From: JBMOKU01 sp049324315
GTDB lineage: Bacteria > Bacillota > Clostridia > Peptostreptococcales > Thermotaleaceae
Reading direction: 5' to 3'
NCBI GenBank assembly: GCA_049324315.1
Contig: JBMOKU010000029.1
Location: forward strand, 1 to 64,000
Length of the DNA stretch: 64,000 bases
Under the pieces are notes generated by a model. The model was not told where the DNA came from. It searched no databases and worked only from the letters and a program-made list of their open reading frames with translations. Both the position numbers and the translations under genes were made by a program. Below are positions 8,148 to 17,371 of this stretch, one piece after another (positions within the stretch are counted from its first letter, which is position 1; every line of letters begins with the position of its first letter).

Positions 8148-9425
8148 TTACACATTTTCACCCACCTCTTTTTTGGATACCATTAGCGTCGTATTTCTGT
8201 TCCTTTCCTTATGTTCATATCTTTCAAGTCCATACATACATAGGCTGGATACAATCCCCAGAACTCCAAGGACAAACCATCCAAATTCAATGGAAGCAAC
8301 CGTTAATGTTTTTCCCATAATCAGTGGTCCCAGGGTATTTCCTAAGCCCCATATCAGCGGCAATATAGCGTTCATTCGTCCTCGGTGAGAAGCCGGTGTA
8401 TGATTTACAACAAAAGGAATTGTACTGATTGCCAGTATGATTTCGCCAATGGTGAAAATGAAGCAGGAGATAAAAAAGTGATAGAGCTGATTAAACATAG
8501 AAAGCATACCAAATCCAAATGCATATAGAATACCTCCATATACCATTCTCCTGATATTTTGTATATTTTCTGTCAGTTTCGTCATCAGCGGCGTAAAGAG
8601 CATAACAATCAGGCCGTTAAACCCAGCCATCATACCATAATAGCTGGCTCCTACGCTTTCAAAATTCTGCATGGCATGTAACGGCATCAAAAAGGACCAT
8701 TGGACATAGATAAATTGATAGCCAAGTGTAATCAATGAAAAGTAGATCAAAATCGGTCTTTTCAAAAGCACAGAAAAGATAGAGCCTTCTTCCCGCTTTT
8801 CCAGTATTCTGTTTTCATCTGTAATATCTTCCTCTGTTCTATGTATTGTCTCTCCTATGAATACCATCACCAAAGTCAAAGATAACAATGCTGTTACAGC
8901 ATCACCAATAAAGACAAGGGAGAGGTAACGTTGATACAGAAGACCTCCTATTACAGGACCCACAGCAAATCCAATATTCCATCCCATGTAAGATAGGGCA
9001 TAAGCTGCATTTCTATTTTCCGGCACAGTTAAATCTGCCATCAATGAATCATGGGCTGGACCAGCAGTTACCAATGAAGCTCCTGCAAACATAAGTACAT
9101 AAACCATATTGATTGACGGATCCATAAACCCACAAGTAATATAAAGTGCTGCTGCCAGCAGATCAAACACAAGAATTACTTTTTTTCTTCCAATGGTATC
9201 TGCCAGCTTCCCTCCCATCATCGAAGCGGGCATGTATAACAAACCGGCCATGCTTATGTAGAATCCGGCTTGGTCTTTCGCCAAACCAATGGTTCCCGTC
9301 AGAATGATGGTTAGTAGAGGCATTACAAAGCATCCAAGGGCATTAATAATTCTTGCTAAGAAAATGATATATACTTCTCGAGGCAGTCCACGATAGGGAC
9401 TGAATAAATCTCTTAATGATTTCAA
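8148..9425 (-). CDS. MFS transporter, drug-exporter-like
   Basis: About 425 residues with 12 predicted membrane helices. MFS motif A is present between helices 2 and 3 (GGKLADTIGRKK), and a PxxGGLLYxR-like motif C region is visible in helix 5. The fold fits a proton antiporter exporting small molecules; the substrate is unknown. The start is unsure: GTG at 9434 lies only 1 base after AAGGAG, while TTG at 9425 is 10 bases away and better spaced. An attenuator-like leader lies upstream: a 26-codon reading frame (9589-9669) and two tandem terminators, the last ending just before the ribosome site. This suggests inducible expression. Confidence 0.85.
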   Translation of the reverse strand: MKSLRDLFSPYRGLPREVYIIFLARIINALGCFVMPLLTIILTGTIGLAKDQAGFYISMAGLLYMPASMMGGKLADTIGRKKVILVFDLLAAALYITCGFMDPSINMVYVLMFAGASLVTAGPAHDSLMADLTVPENRNAAYALSYMGWNIGFAVGPVIGGLLYQRYLSLVFIGDAVTALLSLTLVMVFIGETIHRTEEDITDENRILEKREEGSIFSVLLKRPILIYFSLITLGYQFIYVQWSFLMPLHAMQNFESVGASYYGMMAGFNGLIVMLFTPLMTKLTENIQNIRRMVYGGILYAFGFGMLSMFNQLYHFFISCFIFTIGEIILAISTIPFVVNHTPASHRGRMNAILPLIWGLGNTLGPLIMGKTLTVASIEFGWFVLGVLGIVSSLCMYGLERYEHKERNRNTTLMVSKKEVGENV

Positions 9426-9451
9426 AATAAACACGCTCCTTTACAGTGAAT

Positions 9452-9503
9452 AAAAAAAGTCATGCCTCCCCATTTCAAAAACATAGGGATATCCATGACT
9501 TTT
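9452..9503 (-). terminator. Terminator/attenuator just upstream of MFS gene
   Basis: On the minus strand AAAAGTCATG (9503-9494) pairs with CATGACTTTT (9464-9455), followed by more T. The long loop contains an inner GGATATCC palindrome and a CCC/GGG pair. It ends about 14 bases before the MFS ribosome binding site, so readthrough would be needed for transcripts starting at the promoter at 9707-9736. Confidence 0.7.
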
Positions 9504-9544
9504 CGATAAAAATATGTACTTCAGCCAGTACCGAAAATAGAAAA

Positions 9545-9568
9545 GTCACAGGTCGATAGACCTGTGAC
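9545..9568 (-). terminator. Intrinsic terminator after the 26-codon ORF
   Basis: GTCACAGGTC pairs perfectly with GACCTGTGAC around a 4-base loop, followed on the minus strand by TTTTCTATTTT. It lies 20 bases after the stop codon of the small ORF. Confidence 0.85.
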
Positions 9569-9588
9569 CAAAAAACTACTTAGCAAGC

Positions 9589-9669
9589 TTATTCGCCCAT
9601 TGCACACAGGTCATGATATGAACTTAATCCATAGATGAAAACTGCTAAATCTCTCTTTACACTTTGCAT
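9589..9669 (-). CDS. 26-residue peptide, possible leader peptide of MFS gene
   Basis: A short reading frame beginning MQSVKRDLAVFIYG and ending CAMGE-stop. AAAGGAGG stands 7 bases before the ATG, an ideal ribosome site. A sigmaA promoter lies upstream and a strong terminator downstream, so a complete short transcription unit is visible. The peptide is mildly hydrophobic in the middle with one Cys; I do not recognise a family. It could be a leader peptide whose translation controls readthrough into the MFS gene, or an independent small protein. Confidence 0.65.
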   Translation of the reverse strand: MQSVKRDLAVFIYGLSSYHDLCAMGE

Positions 9670-9706
9670 AACATGACCTCCTTTACTAAAATTTGACTTC
9701 CATATA

Positions 9707-9736
9707 AGTATACGATGGTTTAACAATATCTGTCAA
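9707..9736 (-). promoter_or_regulatory. SigmaA promoter of the small ORF/MFS leader
   Basis: On the minus strand TTGACA (9736-9731) and TATACT (9712-9707) are separated by 18 bases. Transcription would start near 9700, about 30 bases before the small ORF. Confidence 0.8.
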
Positions 9737-9761
9737 TGTTTTTTTATACATATAGAATAAT

Positions 9762-9947
9762 TTAACTCGTTGTGCTAGTTGATGTAGATTTGCTTTGTGG
9801 AGAGGCTAATAGAGTTTGTTAGCGAAGCGGAAGATCAGTTGCATCAACTGTTTGAGCGGAGCGAGTTTTGATGCAACCTGCAGCAAGCTTACAAACTCTA
9901 AGCCTCGTAACACTAGCAAATCGGAGTCATCTAGCACAACACATTAA
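9762..9947. repeat. MITE-like giant-hairpin repeat, copy C (186 bp)
   Basis: Same 186-base length as copy B but in opposite orientation: it begins TTAACTCGTTGTGCTAG and ends CTAGCACAACACATTAA. It lies just after the PepF-like gene and may act as its transcription end. The TTAA at both ends suggests a TTAA target. Confidence 0.85.
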
Positions 9948-9966
9948 TTTATATTTGTGTCTATCC

Positions 9967-11859
9967 TTACTTTTCATTTAAAATCCTTTCAAATTCATCT
10001 AACAGTTGATCAAATTTATCCAATGCCTTTTCTACTGGTTCTGTTGTGGACATGTCGACCCCGGCAGCTTTAAGCATTTCAACCGGATAATCTGAACCTC
10101 CTGCTGCTAGAAAATCTAAATATGCATTTCTAGCTGATTCTCCCTTTTCATTCATGTTTTCAGAGAGGATAATACCAGCTGATAGTCCTGTTGCATATTT
10201 ATAGACATAAAAGTTGTAATAGAAGTGAGGTATCCTTGCCCACCACATTTTAACCAATTCATCCACTTCAAAGTCCTCACCGTAGTATTTTGTCATGAGT
10301 TTGCCCCAAGCTTCATTCAAGTAAGTAGCATTCAGTGCTTCCCCTGACTCTACTGCTTCATGGATAGTCTTTTCAAACTCGGCATACATGAGCTGTGTAT
10401 ATATGGTACCGCGAATAAGTTCAAGATAATAATTGATTAGATAAAGCTTTTCTTCTTTTGTCTTTGCTTTTTTTATTAAATAATCAAGCATCAGAGCTTC
10501 ATTTGTGGTAGACGCAACTTCAGCTGTAAAAATAGGATAATCGGCCTTACTATAGGGCTGTTTCTTATTGGAGTAATAGCTGTTTAATGCGTGACCCATT
10601 TCATGGGCTAAAGTGCTTACTGCATCTAGGGACCCATTGTAGTTATGTAGTACATAGGGATGTGTGTCATATGACCCCCAGCTGTAGGCGCCTGATCTTT
10701 TTTTGTCCGTTTCGTAGACGTCTACCCAGCCACTGTTAAGTCCCATTTCTAGATCCTTGATGTAATCTTCGCCCAATACATTCAGAGCTTCCATCATCAT
10801 TTTTTTACCATCTTCATAGCTGATGTTTGAAGAGGGTGCTTCTACCATTGGGACGTACATATCATAATAATGTACTTTATCCTCTATACCCAAAAGTTTT
10901 TTTCTTAACGTTACATATCGATGTAATGGCGCAAGGTTATTATTTACAGCTTCAATTAGACTATTATAAACCTTCGGTTCAATAAAATCCGGTGCCAAAG
11001 CTGCTTCTAAGGCAGAATTGTATTTTCTTGCTTTTGCAAAGAAAATATTTCCCTTGACTTCCCCCGATAACGTAGCTGCCAACGTATTGATTCCATCCTT
11101 ATAGCTGTTAAACTCCGTTTCAAAGGCTCTTTTCCTTACATCTCGCTGGGGATTTTCCAGCATTAAACTGTAATTTCCAGGTGTTAGCTTAACAGCTTTG
11201 CCATCCTCATCGGTGATTTCATTAATTTTCCTGTCTACACTTCTGAAAGCTCTAAATGCTGCTTCCGGACTTCCTGCCAAATCAGAGGCCAACGCTAGAA
11301 TCCTTTCCTCTCCCCCAGAGAGCATGTGTTGTTTTGACAGCAGTAGTTTTTCAATATAAAAATCATAATCTTGCAGTTCGTTTCTCTCCATATAGCTTCT
11401 TAATATTTTTTCATCCATGTTTAATATCTCTGGATCAATGAAGGAGAGGGCCTCTTTTACTTTGGTGCTCAATGCATCTGCCCGATCTCCCATGGCCAAA
11501 TATCCATCATTTGCAGTGTCTTCATCACTCTTCATCCAAGCATATACTGTCAGCTTATCGCTTAGGCGCAGCATACTTTCCATTGTTTTAAGACAATTAT
11601 AGAACATATCAAAGGATGCGCCAAGCTTACCTTTGTATTGTTCTATCGTAGGAATCATTGCCTCTAATTTTTTATAGTCATTTTCCCAATCCGTATCGGT
11701 TGGATAAATATGCTGGAGATTCCATTTGTACTTTGGATCAATATCTTCCCGCCTTGGAATTCCTGTATCCTCGGCAAAAACCGTAAAGCAAGAAAAAATC
11801 ATCACAAAGACCAACGACAGCGCAATCCCCTTCATCCCCATACTTTTTTTCAACATCAT
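9967..11859 (-). CDS. Oligoendopeptidase F-like M3 metallopeptidase with signal peptide
   Basis: 630 residues. A clear signal peptide (KKSMGMKGIALSLVFVMIF, then a likely cut after CFTVFA near residue 29) precedes a PepF-type M3 peptidase. The zinc site is HEMGH near residue 419 (LAHEMGHALNSYYS), with the downstream EVASTTNE segment giving the third ligand. PepF enzymes cut oligopeptides; most described ones are cytoplasmic, so export here is notable. AAAGGGGG stands 9 bases before the ATG. The gene stands alone between repeat C and the cyclase gene. Confidence 0.9.
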   Translation of the reverse strand: MMLKKSMGMKGIALSLVFVMIFSCFTVFAEDTGIPRREDIDPKYKWNLQHIYPTDTDWENDYKKLEAMIPTIEQYKGKLGASFDMFYNCLKTMESMLRLSDKLTVYAWMKSDEDTANDGYLAMGDRADALSTKVKEALSFIDPEILNMDEKILRSYMERNELQDYDFYIEKLLLSKQHMLSGGEERILALASDLAGSPEAAFRAFRSVDRKINEITDEDGKAVKLTPGNYSLMLENPQRDVRKRAFETEFNSYKDGINTLAATLSGEVKGNIFFAKARKYNSALEAALAPDFIEPKVYNSLIEAVNNNLAPLHRYVTLRKKLLGIEDKVHYYDMYVPMVEAPSSNISYEDGKKMMMEALNVLGEDYIKDLEMGLNSGWVDVYETDKKRSGAYSWGSYDTHPYVLHNYNGSLDAVSTLAHEMGHALNSYYSNKKQPYSKADYPIFTAEVASTTNEALMLDYLIKKAKTKEEKLYLINYYLELIRGTIYTQLMYAEFEKTIHEAVESGEALNATYLNEAWGKLMTKYYGEDFEVDELVKMWWARIPHFYYNFYVYKYATGLSAGIILSENMNEKGESARNAYLDFLAAGGSDYPVEMLKAAGVDMSTTEPVEKALDKFDQLLDEFERILNEK

Positions 11860-11987
11860 TTTGTGATTCCCCCTTTTGTAATAAAATGTATTTAATATTT
11901 AGAAAATTCTAACTCTAATAATTTGGAATGTCAATTTATTTTTTATGTAAAAAAATAATTATATATTGTTATATGCTGATGCAAATA

Positions 11988-12027
11988 AAAATAGTCCTTG
12001 GATATTATATATTCAAAGGACTATTTT
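11988..12027 (-). terminator. Terminator of the cyclase gene
   Basis: AAAATAGTCCTT (11988-11999) pairs with AAGGACTATTTT (12016-12027); the minus strand ends in T-rich sequence. Confidence 0.8.
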
Positions 12028-12046
12028 CTAATACATATAATGTGGC

Positions 12047-14308
12047 TTATTTTTTATTCATAGAGTGGGTAATCATACATTCTACGCTGTTACGTCCTTT
12101 AGATTTGGCAGCATACAGAGCATGATCCGCAGTGTGGATCAGTTCTTCTTTACTCATTTGGTGGTGGGATAGCACCGTAGAAACACCGATGGTTACTGTT
12201 ATATATTTCGATGCATCGGAATATCCATGATCGATTTTCAGCCCTTCGACTTTCTCTTTCATTGCTTTTGCAACCTGCAGTGCACCATCATGATCGGTAT
12301 TCGGCAGTACAGCCACAAATTCATCTCCACCGTAGCGAGCAACAAAATCAGTTGACCTTTTCAAAGACCCCTGTAAGTCATTGGCAACCTGACAAATGAT
12401 TAAGTCGCCTGCCATATGCCCATAATGATCGTTATATTCTTTAAAATGGTCGATATCAATGAACATAAGCGACAAAGGTATTGCCTCTCGTTTAGCTCTC
12501 TTCCACTCAAAATCAAAATATTCGTCAAACCTTCTTCGGTTCGGTATTCCTGTCAATCCATCAAGTTTTGATAAATTCATGAGCTTCTGATTCAACTCTT
12601 CCAATTTGGACTGAGCTTCTTTTCTTACCACAATTTCTTCAGCCAGCTTGTCTGATTTCTGTGCATTTCTTATGGCAATTGCTATGTATGAGGCTAAGGC
12701 CTTTATGGTATCCAAATTGTACTGTGTATAGGCGTTTTTCTTTTTGCTTTGTACCGTTACAACCCCAATAATTCGATCTTCTACAAGAAGGGGACAATAA
12801 ATAACGGATTCCATTTTCCCACCAACTGTATTTCTCCTACCTTCTAAAAACTGGGCATATTGCTTTTCTACATCATTGATCATAATTTCTTTCCGATGTC
12901 TAATACACCAGGATGCCCAACTGGTCTTACTACGAATAGGTATGGAAAACGACGGCACTTTAACGGAGTCTTCAATGTAAAGCTTATACTCAACATGTTT
13001 TTCATCTTTATCAAAAATACCAATACCAAACACGGATGCGTCCATAAGATTATTTACATTCTCATAAACTCGATTCAGTATTTTTTCAAGATCCAATGTA
13101 GAAGTAATGCTTTGTCCAATTTCACCGATGATTTTCATGTTTTTATAGGACTCATAAATCTCAGCAGTCTTTTTTTCCAATTCCTTTGCTTTTTCTTTTA
13201 ACTCAACATTTTTTAAAAGATAGATCTCTTTCTCTTGCTGCGATTGTTCAGCTTTAAATTGTGCCGTTACACTCCTAAGTTTTTGCTGTAGTTTATGATC
13301 ATTGGCTTCTTTTTCCGTATCATGAAACCTTTTATAAAATTTCAGGGCCATTTCATAATTTTTCATATATTCATAAACAGAAGCTAGATTGGAACAAAGC
13401 TTGGCCATCATAGCTTCTGCCTTTATTTCTCCTGCCAGATTCAATCCTCGGTTTAAATACGCCAATGCACTATGATAATCTCGCTTTTCAACCATGATCT
13501 CGTGACAATCAATAAGAACATCAATCTCATGGAGGCGGTCGTCCGTATCATGGAAAATACGCAGGCTTTTTTCAAAAGAAAGCATAGCTTTTTCTCTGTT
13601 CCCTATTTTATGATATACTTTGCCTAATTGATGCAAGCTGTACGATTCGCCAATCCGATCATTCACTTTTTTTGCTATCTCCATGCTTAGATAATTATAA
13701 TCCATGGCTAGTTTATAATTTCCAAGGAAATAATGAACAGCACCTGTATTCAAAATAGGCATGGATTTTAAAGATTCTTCGCCTAATCGGTTATATAACG
13801 CTGCACTTTCTGTATAATATTGAAGGGCAGTTTCATAATCCTTTAATTCCTTGTATATTTCTCCGATATTATTCAGCAGCCCAGCTTCCAAACGAGAATA
13901 GCTGATTGCCCTTGTCAACTTCAGCGCTTTCATATAATATTCCAAGGATTGATCATAATTCTCTAAATCTATATAGACATTCCCAAGTACATTAAGGACA
14001 TCAGCCTCATACGCATAGAGACTAAGCCTCTTTATGATTTCCAAGGCTTTGATTAAATAGGCCACTGCATTCTCTAAATCACCGATTAACCAGGAGCTTC
14101 GTCCCATGCGGAAGAGACTTTTGGCAATACCCTTTTCATAACCGATCTGCTGTGCAAGTCTGTAAGCATCTTCGGCCAGTTCAAGAGCACGTCTCGGTTT
14201 AGCTCTTTCTACTTCCTCGGAAAGTTTATTTATTTGATCTACTTTTTCCTTGGAATCTTGGTATGATAAATTAACTTCTTCATTTTCCTTCATGATTTTA
14301 CCCAACAA
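12047..14308 (-). CDS. TPR-GAF-GGDEF diguanylate cyclase
   Basis: 753 residues, soluble. About ten tetratricopeptide repeats fill residues 20-360, followed by a coiled coil (to about 405), a GAF domain (about 405-560) and a GGDEF domain (about 585-745). The active motif RYGGDEF is intact near residue 659 and an RSTD inhibitory I-site sits just before it, so active, product-inhibited c-di-GMP synthesis is expected. The start is unsure: TTG at 14308 has GGGGGG 5 bases upstream, while ATG at 14293 lacks a good site. Monocistronic, with its own terminator. Confidence 0.9.
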   Translation of the reverse strand: MLGKIMKENEEVNLSYQDSKEKVDQINKLSEEVERAKPRRALELAEDAYRLAQQIGYEKGIAKSLFRMGRSSWLIGDLENAVAYLIKALEIIKRLSLYAYEADVLNVLGNVYIDLENYDQSLEYYMKALKLTRAISYSRLEAGLLNNIGEIYKELKDYETALQYYTESAALYNRLGEESLKSMPILNTGAVHYFLGNYKLAMDYNYLSMEIAKKVNDRIGESYSLHQLGKVYHKIGNREKAMLSFEKSLRIFHDTDDRLHEIDVLIDCHEIMVEKRDYHSALAYLNRGLNLAGEIKAEAMMAKLCSNLASVYEYMKNYEMALKFYKRFHDTEKEANDHKLQQKLRSVTAQFKAEQSQQEKEIYLLKNVELKEKAKELEKKTAEIYESYKNMKIIGEIGQSITSTLDLEKILNRVYENVNNLMDASVFGIGIFDKDEKHVEYKLYIEDSVKVPSFSIPIRSKTSWASWCIRHRKEIMINDVEKQYAQFLEGRRNTVGGKMESVIYCPLLVEDRIIGVVTVQSKKKNAYTQYNLDTIKALASYIAIAIRNAQKSDKLAEEIVVRKEAQSKLEELNQKLMNLSKLDGLTGIPNRRRFDEYFDFEWKRAKREAIPLSLMFIDIDHFKEYNDHYGHMAGDLIICQVANDLQGSLKRSTDFVARYGGDEFVAVLPNTDHDGALQVAKAMKEKVEGLKIDHGYSDASKYITVTIGVSTVLSHHQMSKEELIHTADHALYAAKSKGRNSVECMITHSMNKK

Positions 14309-14493
14309 TTATGCCCCCCAGTCACGAAACAACGAAGCTTAAAGCTTATGTTCATAGAACAATTTCAATTATGTATAATTCCACCGTTAATAGAATTACC
14401 TTTGTTTTTATTATATCAGATTTCAGCAAGACCATAAGAATATTTTTACATATGAAGCACGCAATCGTATGCCGCTTAATAAATTGAAAAGAA

Positions 14494-14520
14494 AAAGACA
14501 TCTCGTTATGAGATATCTTA
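14494..14520 (-). terminator. Terminator of the pyridoxamine-oxidase-like gene
   Basis: On the minus strand AGATATCTC and GAGATGTCT form a stem with one mismatch around ATAAC, followed by TTTTTC. It overlaps the last bases of the gene. Confidence 0.7.
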
Positions 14521-15015
14521 TGAAAATTGATCTGCTAATACCCGCTCGTCCTTTATCGTCACTTCGCCATTTCTATAGATTTGTTTTGTCCGATTACCGT
14601 CTTCCAATGCGTTTAAATATACAATTTCAGTAGGCATTATTTTGATAACCTTCAAATTACTTTTTTCACGCTCCATAAAATGGATATCCGGCGAGAAACT
14701 TCTTGCTTCTTCATACAGCTGTGGATTCTCCAAGCTTGTCGATGCAGTTCCAAATATTTGAATACCTTTAATACGTCTATAGTCAATGTATTCCGAATGT
14801 ACGAGCAGACATACATGATGATTTTTACCGATGGCGTCGAATTTTTCTCCTCCAGCCGATAAAATATAAATATCCATATTATTGCCCGTAAAATATTGAA
14901 CTGGGCTGCATCTTGGGACATCATTAAGACAGGTTGCCAGAGATGCCGTTTTGTGCTCATTTAAAATATCGTGAATTTCCCGCTCTAATTCCATACCACT
15001 CATTTTTTTATTCAT
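14518..15015 (-). CDS. Pyridoxamine 5'-phosphate oxidase-family flavoprotein
   Basis: 165 residues with the split-barrel FMN-binding fold: ASLATCLNDVPRCSPVQYF near the N-terminus, a KFDAIGKNHHVCLLVH segment and a GIQIFGTAS strand. Members bind FMN or F420 and reduce small molecules or act in stress responses; the substrate is unknown. The start was chosen at the ATG 9 bases after AAAGGAG. It lies next to the flavin/quinone electron transfer genes but has its own terminator. Confidence 0.75.
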   Translation of the reverse strand: MNKKMSGMELEREIHDILNEHKTASLATCLNDVPRCSPVQYFTGNNMDIYILSAGGEKFDAIGKNHHVCLLVHSEYIDYRRIKGIQIFGTASTSLENPQLYEEARSFSPDIHFMEREKSNLKVIKIMPTEIVYLNALEDGNRTKQIYRNGEVTIKDERVLADQFS

Positions 15016-15132
15016 GATGATCATCTCCTTTCCTAAGTTTTCATCTTTCATATATTATTATTTTATTTAAGTTCATCAGCTATGCAATGATTTCATATAT
15101 TTTACACCTTATTCACTTTCGCAACAATGACA

Positions 15133-15166
15133 ATGGCTATGGGCATCTTAATGTACCCATAGCCAT
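15133..15166. terminator. Hairpin downstream of polyprenyl synthase gene
   Basis: ATGGCTATGGG (15133-15143) pairs perfectly with CCCATAGCCAT (15156-15166). There is no good T-run, so termination is only possible. Confidence 0.45.
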
Positions 15167-15184
15167 ACTTGATGATTTCAATTG

Positions 15185-16153
15185 TTATGTAATTCTTTTC
15201 TCCATAGCCAATGTCAGCTCCATCAAAATATCCACTTCTTGCTGATACGGAACATGCTCTAGACATTTTTTGGCTTTATCATAATACTTCTTTTCCAAAT
15301 CCTCTGTATAAGCTATTCCATCTGTCTTTTTGATAATCTGAATAACCTCCATTGCTTCTTTTCTCGTTACTGCCGTTTTTTCCAGAATTTTAAGGGCCTC
15401 TTTAGCGAAAGGACTCTTCTGCAGGGTATAAATTAAAGGTAACGTATATATACCTTCCAGTATATCCTTTCCTAGCTGTTTGCCCACTTTCTCTTCTTCT
15501 CCCACGATATCCAACAAATCATCTCTAATTTGAAATGCCATGCCCAGATTCAGCCCATACTTTCTTACATTTTGGATCACTTTTTTATGACAATCAGCTG
15601 CTTCTCCACCTATTTGACAGCATATCGCCAATAGTAGCGCAGTTTTATATTTCGTTCGCTTCAAATAATTCATTGTCGTTGCAGAAGTATCATGTTTCAT
15701 CGCATACTGGGCAACCTCGCCTTCACAAATTGATTTAATATATTTTGAAAGATATCCCAGTTTTTTACCATCATCTGCTTTTGAAGCCAAAATAAATGCC
15801 TTGCTAAATAAATAATCCCCCGTATATACGGCAATATCTTTTCCATATTTCGACTGAGCCGTCTCTACACCTCTTCGTCGCTCTGCATTATCAATAATAT
15901 CATCATGTATTAAAGTTGCCATATGAAATAACTCTAACGCAGCCGCCAAAGGTATAACCTTTTTTTCGTCATAAGTACCGAGATGAGCACAGATCACAGT
16001 CAAAGCCGGACGTATTCTTTTGCCTCCCGCATTTAGCAAATCTAATGATGCTTCTTCAATGATTTTTACCCGTGTTTTTACTGCTTTCACCAATGTATCT
16101 TCGACTTTGTCCATTTCTTTCATAATATAAGGATGTTTGCTCCAAAAGCTCAT
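15185..16153 (-). CDS. Polyprenyl diphosphate synthase (HepT/DmkB-like)
   Basis: 322 residues, trans-isoprenyl synthase fold. The first Asp-rich motif is HDDIIDNAERRRG (near 87) and the second is IRDDLLDIVG (near 212); the GGKRIRP motif is also present. It makes the C35-C40 side chain of a (demethyl)menaquinone. It is 23 bases downstream of an apbE gene in the same direction. Together with the FMN lipoprotein and the Ndh2-like enzyme this matches the DmkB position in flavin-based extracellular electron transfer loci. Two adjacent ATGs (16156, 16153) are possible; the second is better spaced from AAGG. Confidence 0.85.
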   Translation of the reverse strand: MSFWSKHPYIMKEMDKVEDTLVKAVKTRVKIIEEASLDLLNAGGKRIRPALTVICAHLGTYDEKKVIPLAAALELFHMATLIHDDIIDNAERRRGVETAQSKYGKDIAVYTGDYLFSKAFILASKADDGKKLGYLSKYIKSICEGEVAQYAMKHDTSATTMNYLKRTKYKTALLLAICCQIGGEAADCHKKVIQNVRKYGLNLGMAFQIRDDLLDIVGEEEKVGKQLGKDILEGIYTLPLIYTLQKSPFAKEALKILEKTAVTRKEAMEVIQIIKKTDGIAYTEDLEKKYYDKAKKCLEHVPYQQEVDILMELTLAMEKRIT

Positions 16154-16175
16154 CATATCACCTTCTCTACGTCAC

Positions 16176-17210
16176 CTATTCAACTACTTTGAATTGATCG
16201 TTCGTTATCTTAAACCGGTCCTTTATTCCTGATGATAAAAAAACCTCTGATTTATCATTAATCAAAATACATTCTACCCCTTGCAAGCCTTCTATTAAAG
16301 CCATTCCTTTTTCCAAACCAAGCACATAAACGCCTGTGGATAATGCATCCGCATCGATTGACTTGTCAGCAATAATCGTACTGCTGATAATGCCATTTTC
16401 TGCCGGATAACCGCTTTTAGGGTCTAATATATGATGATATCTTTTCCCATTTTTCTCAAAATACCGTTCATAATTTCCTGACGTAACTACTGTTTTATCT
16501 GTTAATTCTACAACGCCCATATAAGTTCCTGTCGGTTCAAAGGGATTTTGTATACCTACTTTCCATGGTGTATTTTCTTCTTTGCTGCCCATGACTAAAA
16601 CATTTCCACCTAAATTGATGATAGCTTTCTTAATTCCATTTTCTGAAAGTATTTTGGCCACTTCATCTGCGGCATATCCCTTGGCGATTCCGCCCAAGTC
16701 TATTCTCATACCTTCAGCTTCTAGGCGCACATTTCTCCCATCTTTCATATCAATTTTATGATAATCCACATATTGAAGGGCTTCTTGTATTGCATTATCA
16801 CTTGGTACATTTTCTTTCTCCGTTCCTATACCCCACAAAGCAACAAGCTTACCGATTGCCGGATTAAAGGCACCATCCGTGGCACGGGCATATTCTAGAG
16901 CTTTCGTCAATACATAATCAGTATCTGATTCGACTTGTACAGATGCTTTTCCTGCATTTATATTAATTTTACTAACATCACTGTCTTCAATATTTACACT
17001 CATCCTTTTTTCTATATCCGAAATTCTTTGAAAACACTGTTGAATAATTTCCTTTCCTTTTTCTGCATCTTGTGTCCATATATTGATTTGAAGATAGGTT
17101 CCCAGCATATATGTTGAATCTGTTACCATCTCATCTTTTTTACTACATCCTGTGAAAATAATCATCAATATAAGGATAAGCATTGCAGCCTTTGCTTTGT
17201 ATCTTTTCAT
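16176..17210 (-). CDS. apbE: FAD:protein FMN transferase, lipoprotein
   Basis: 344 residues. A lipobox (IIFTGC, Cys near residue 22) anchors the protein outside the membrane. The ApbE domain follows, with the Mg/FAD-binding GGIAKGYAAD segment, GNVLVMG and the C-terminal DADALSTGVYVLG motif. It attaches FMN through a phosphoester to Thr/Ser of FMN-binding domains; the FMN lipoprotein upstream is the obvious substrate (FmnB role). The start has GGAGG 6 bases upstream; an earlier ATG adds 23 residues and would spoil the signal peptide. Confidence 0.92.
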   Translation of the reverse strand: MKRYKAKAAMLILILMIIFTGCSKKDEMVTDSTYMLGTYLQINIWTQDAEKGKEIIQQCFQRISDIEKRMSVNIEDSDVSKININAGKASVQVESDTDYVLTKALEYARATDGAFNPAIGKLVALWGIGTEKENVPSDNAIQEALQYVDYHKIDMKDGRNVRLEAEGMRIDLGGIAKGYAADEVAKILSENGIKKAIINLGGNVLVMGSKEENTPWKVGIQNPFEPTGTYMGVVELTDKTVVTSGNYERYFEKNGKRYHHILDPKSGYPAENGIISSTIIADKSIDADALSTGVYVLGLEKGMALIEGLQGVECILINDKSEVFLSSGIKDRFKITNDQFKVVE

Positions 17211-17328
17211 CTTATTCCTCCGACTTGAACAAGTAATATTTTTCAGACCAGTAAATTTGTGATGCTTATTACTATCCATTATTCGTCTAATTTACTTCGT
17301 CTAATCAAGTTATATCAAAAATAGTCAT

Positions 17329-17358
17329 AAGTCCCAATACTTGATTGTATTGGGACTT
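17329..17358. terminator. Hairpin between FMN lipoprotein gene and apbE
   Basis: AAGTCCCAATAC pairs perfectly with GTATTGGGACTT around 6 bases. On the minus strand no T-run follows directly, so it may only attenuate transcription into apbE. Confidence 0.5.
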
Positions 17359-17371
17359 TATTCCCTAGACC

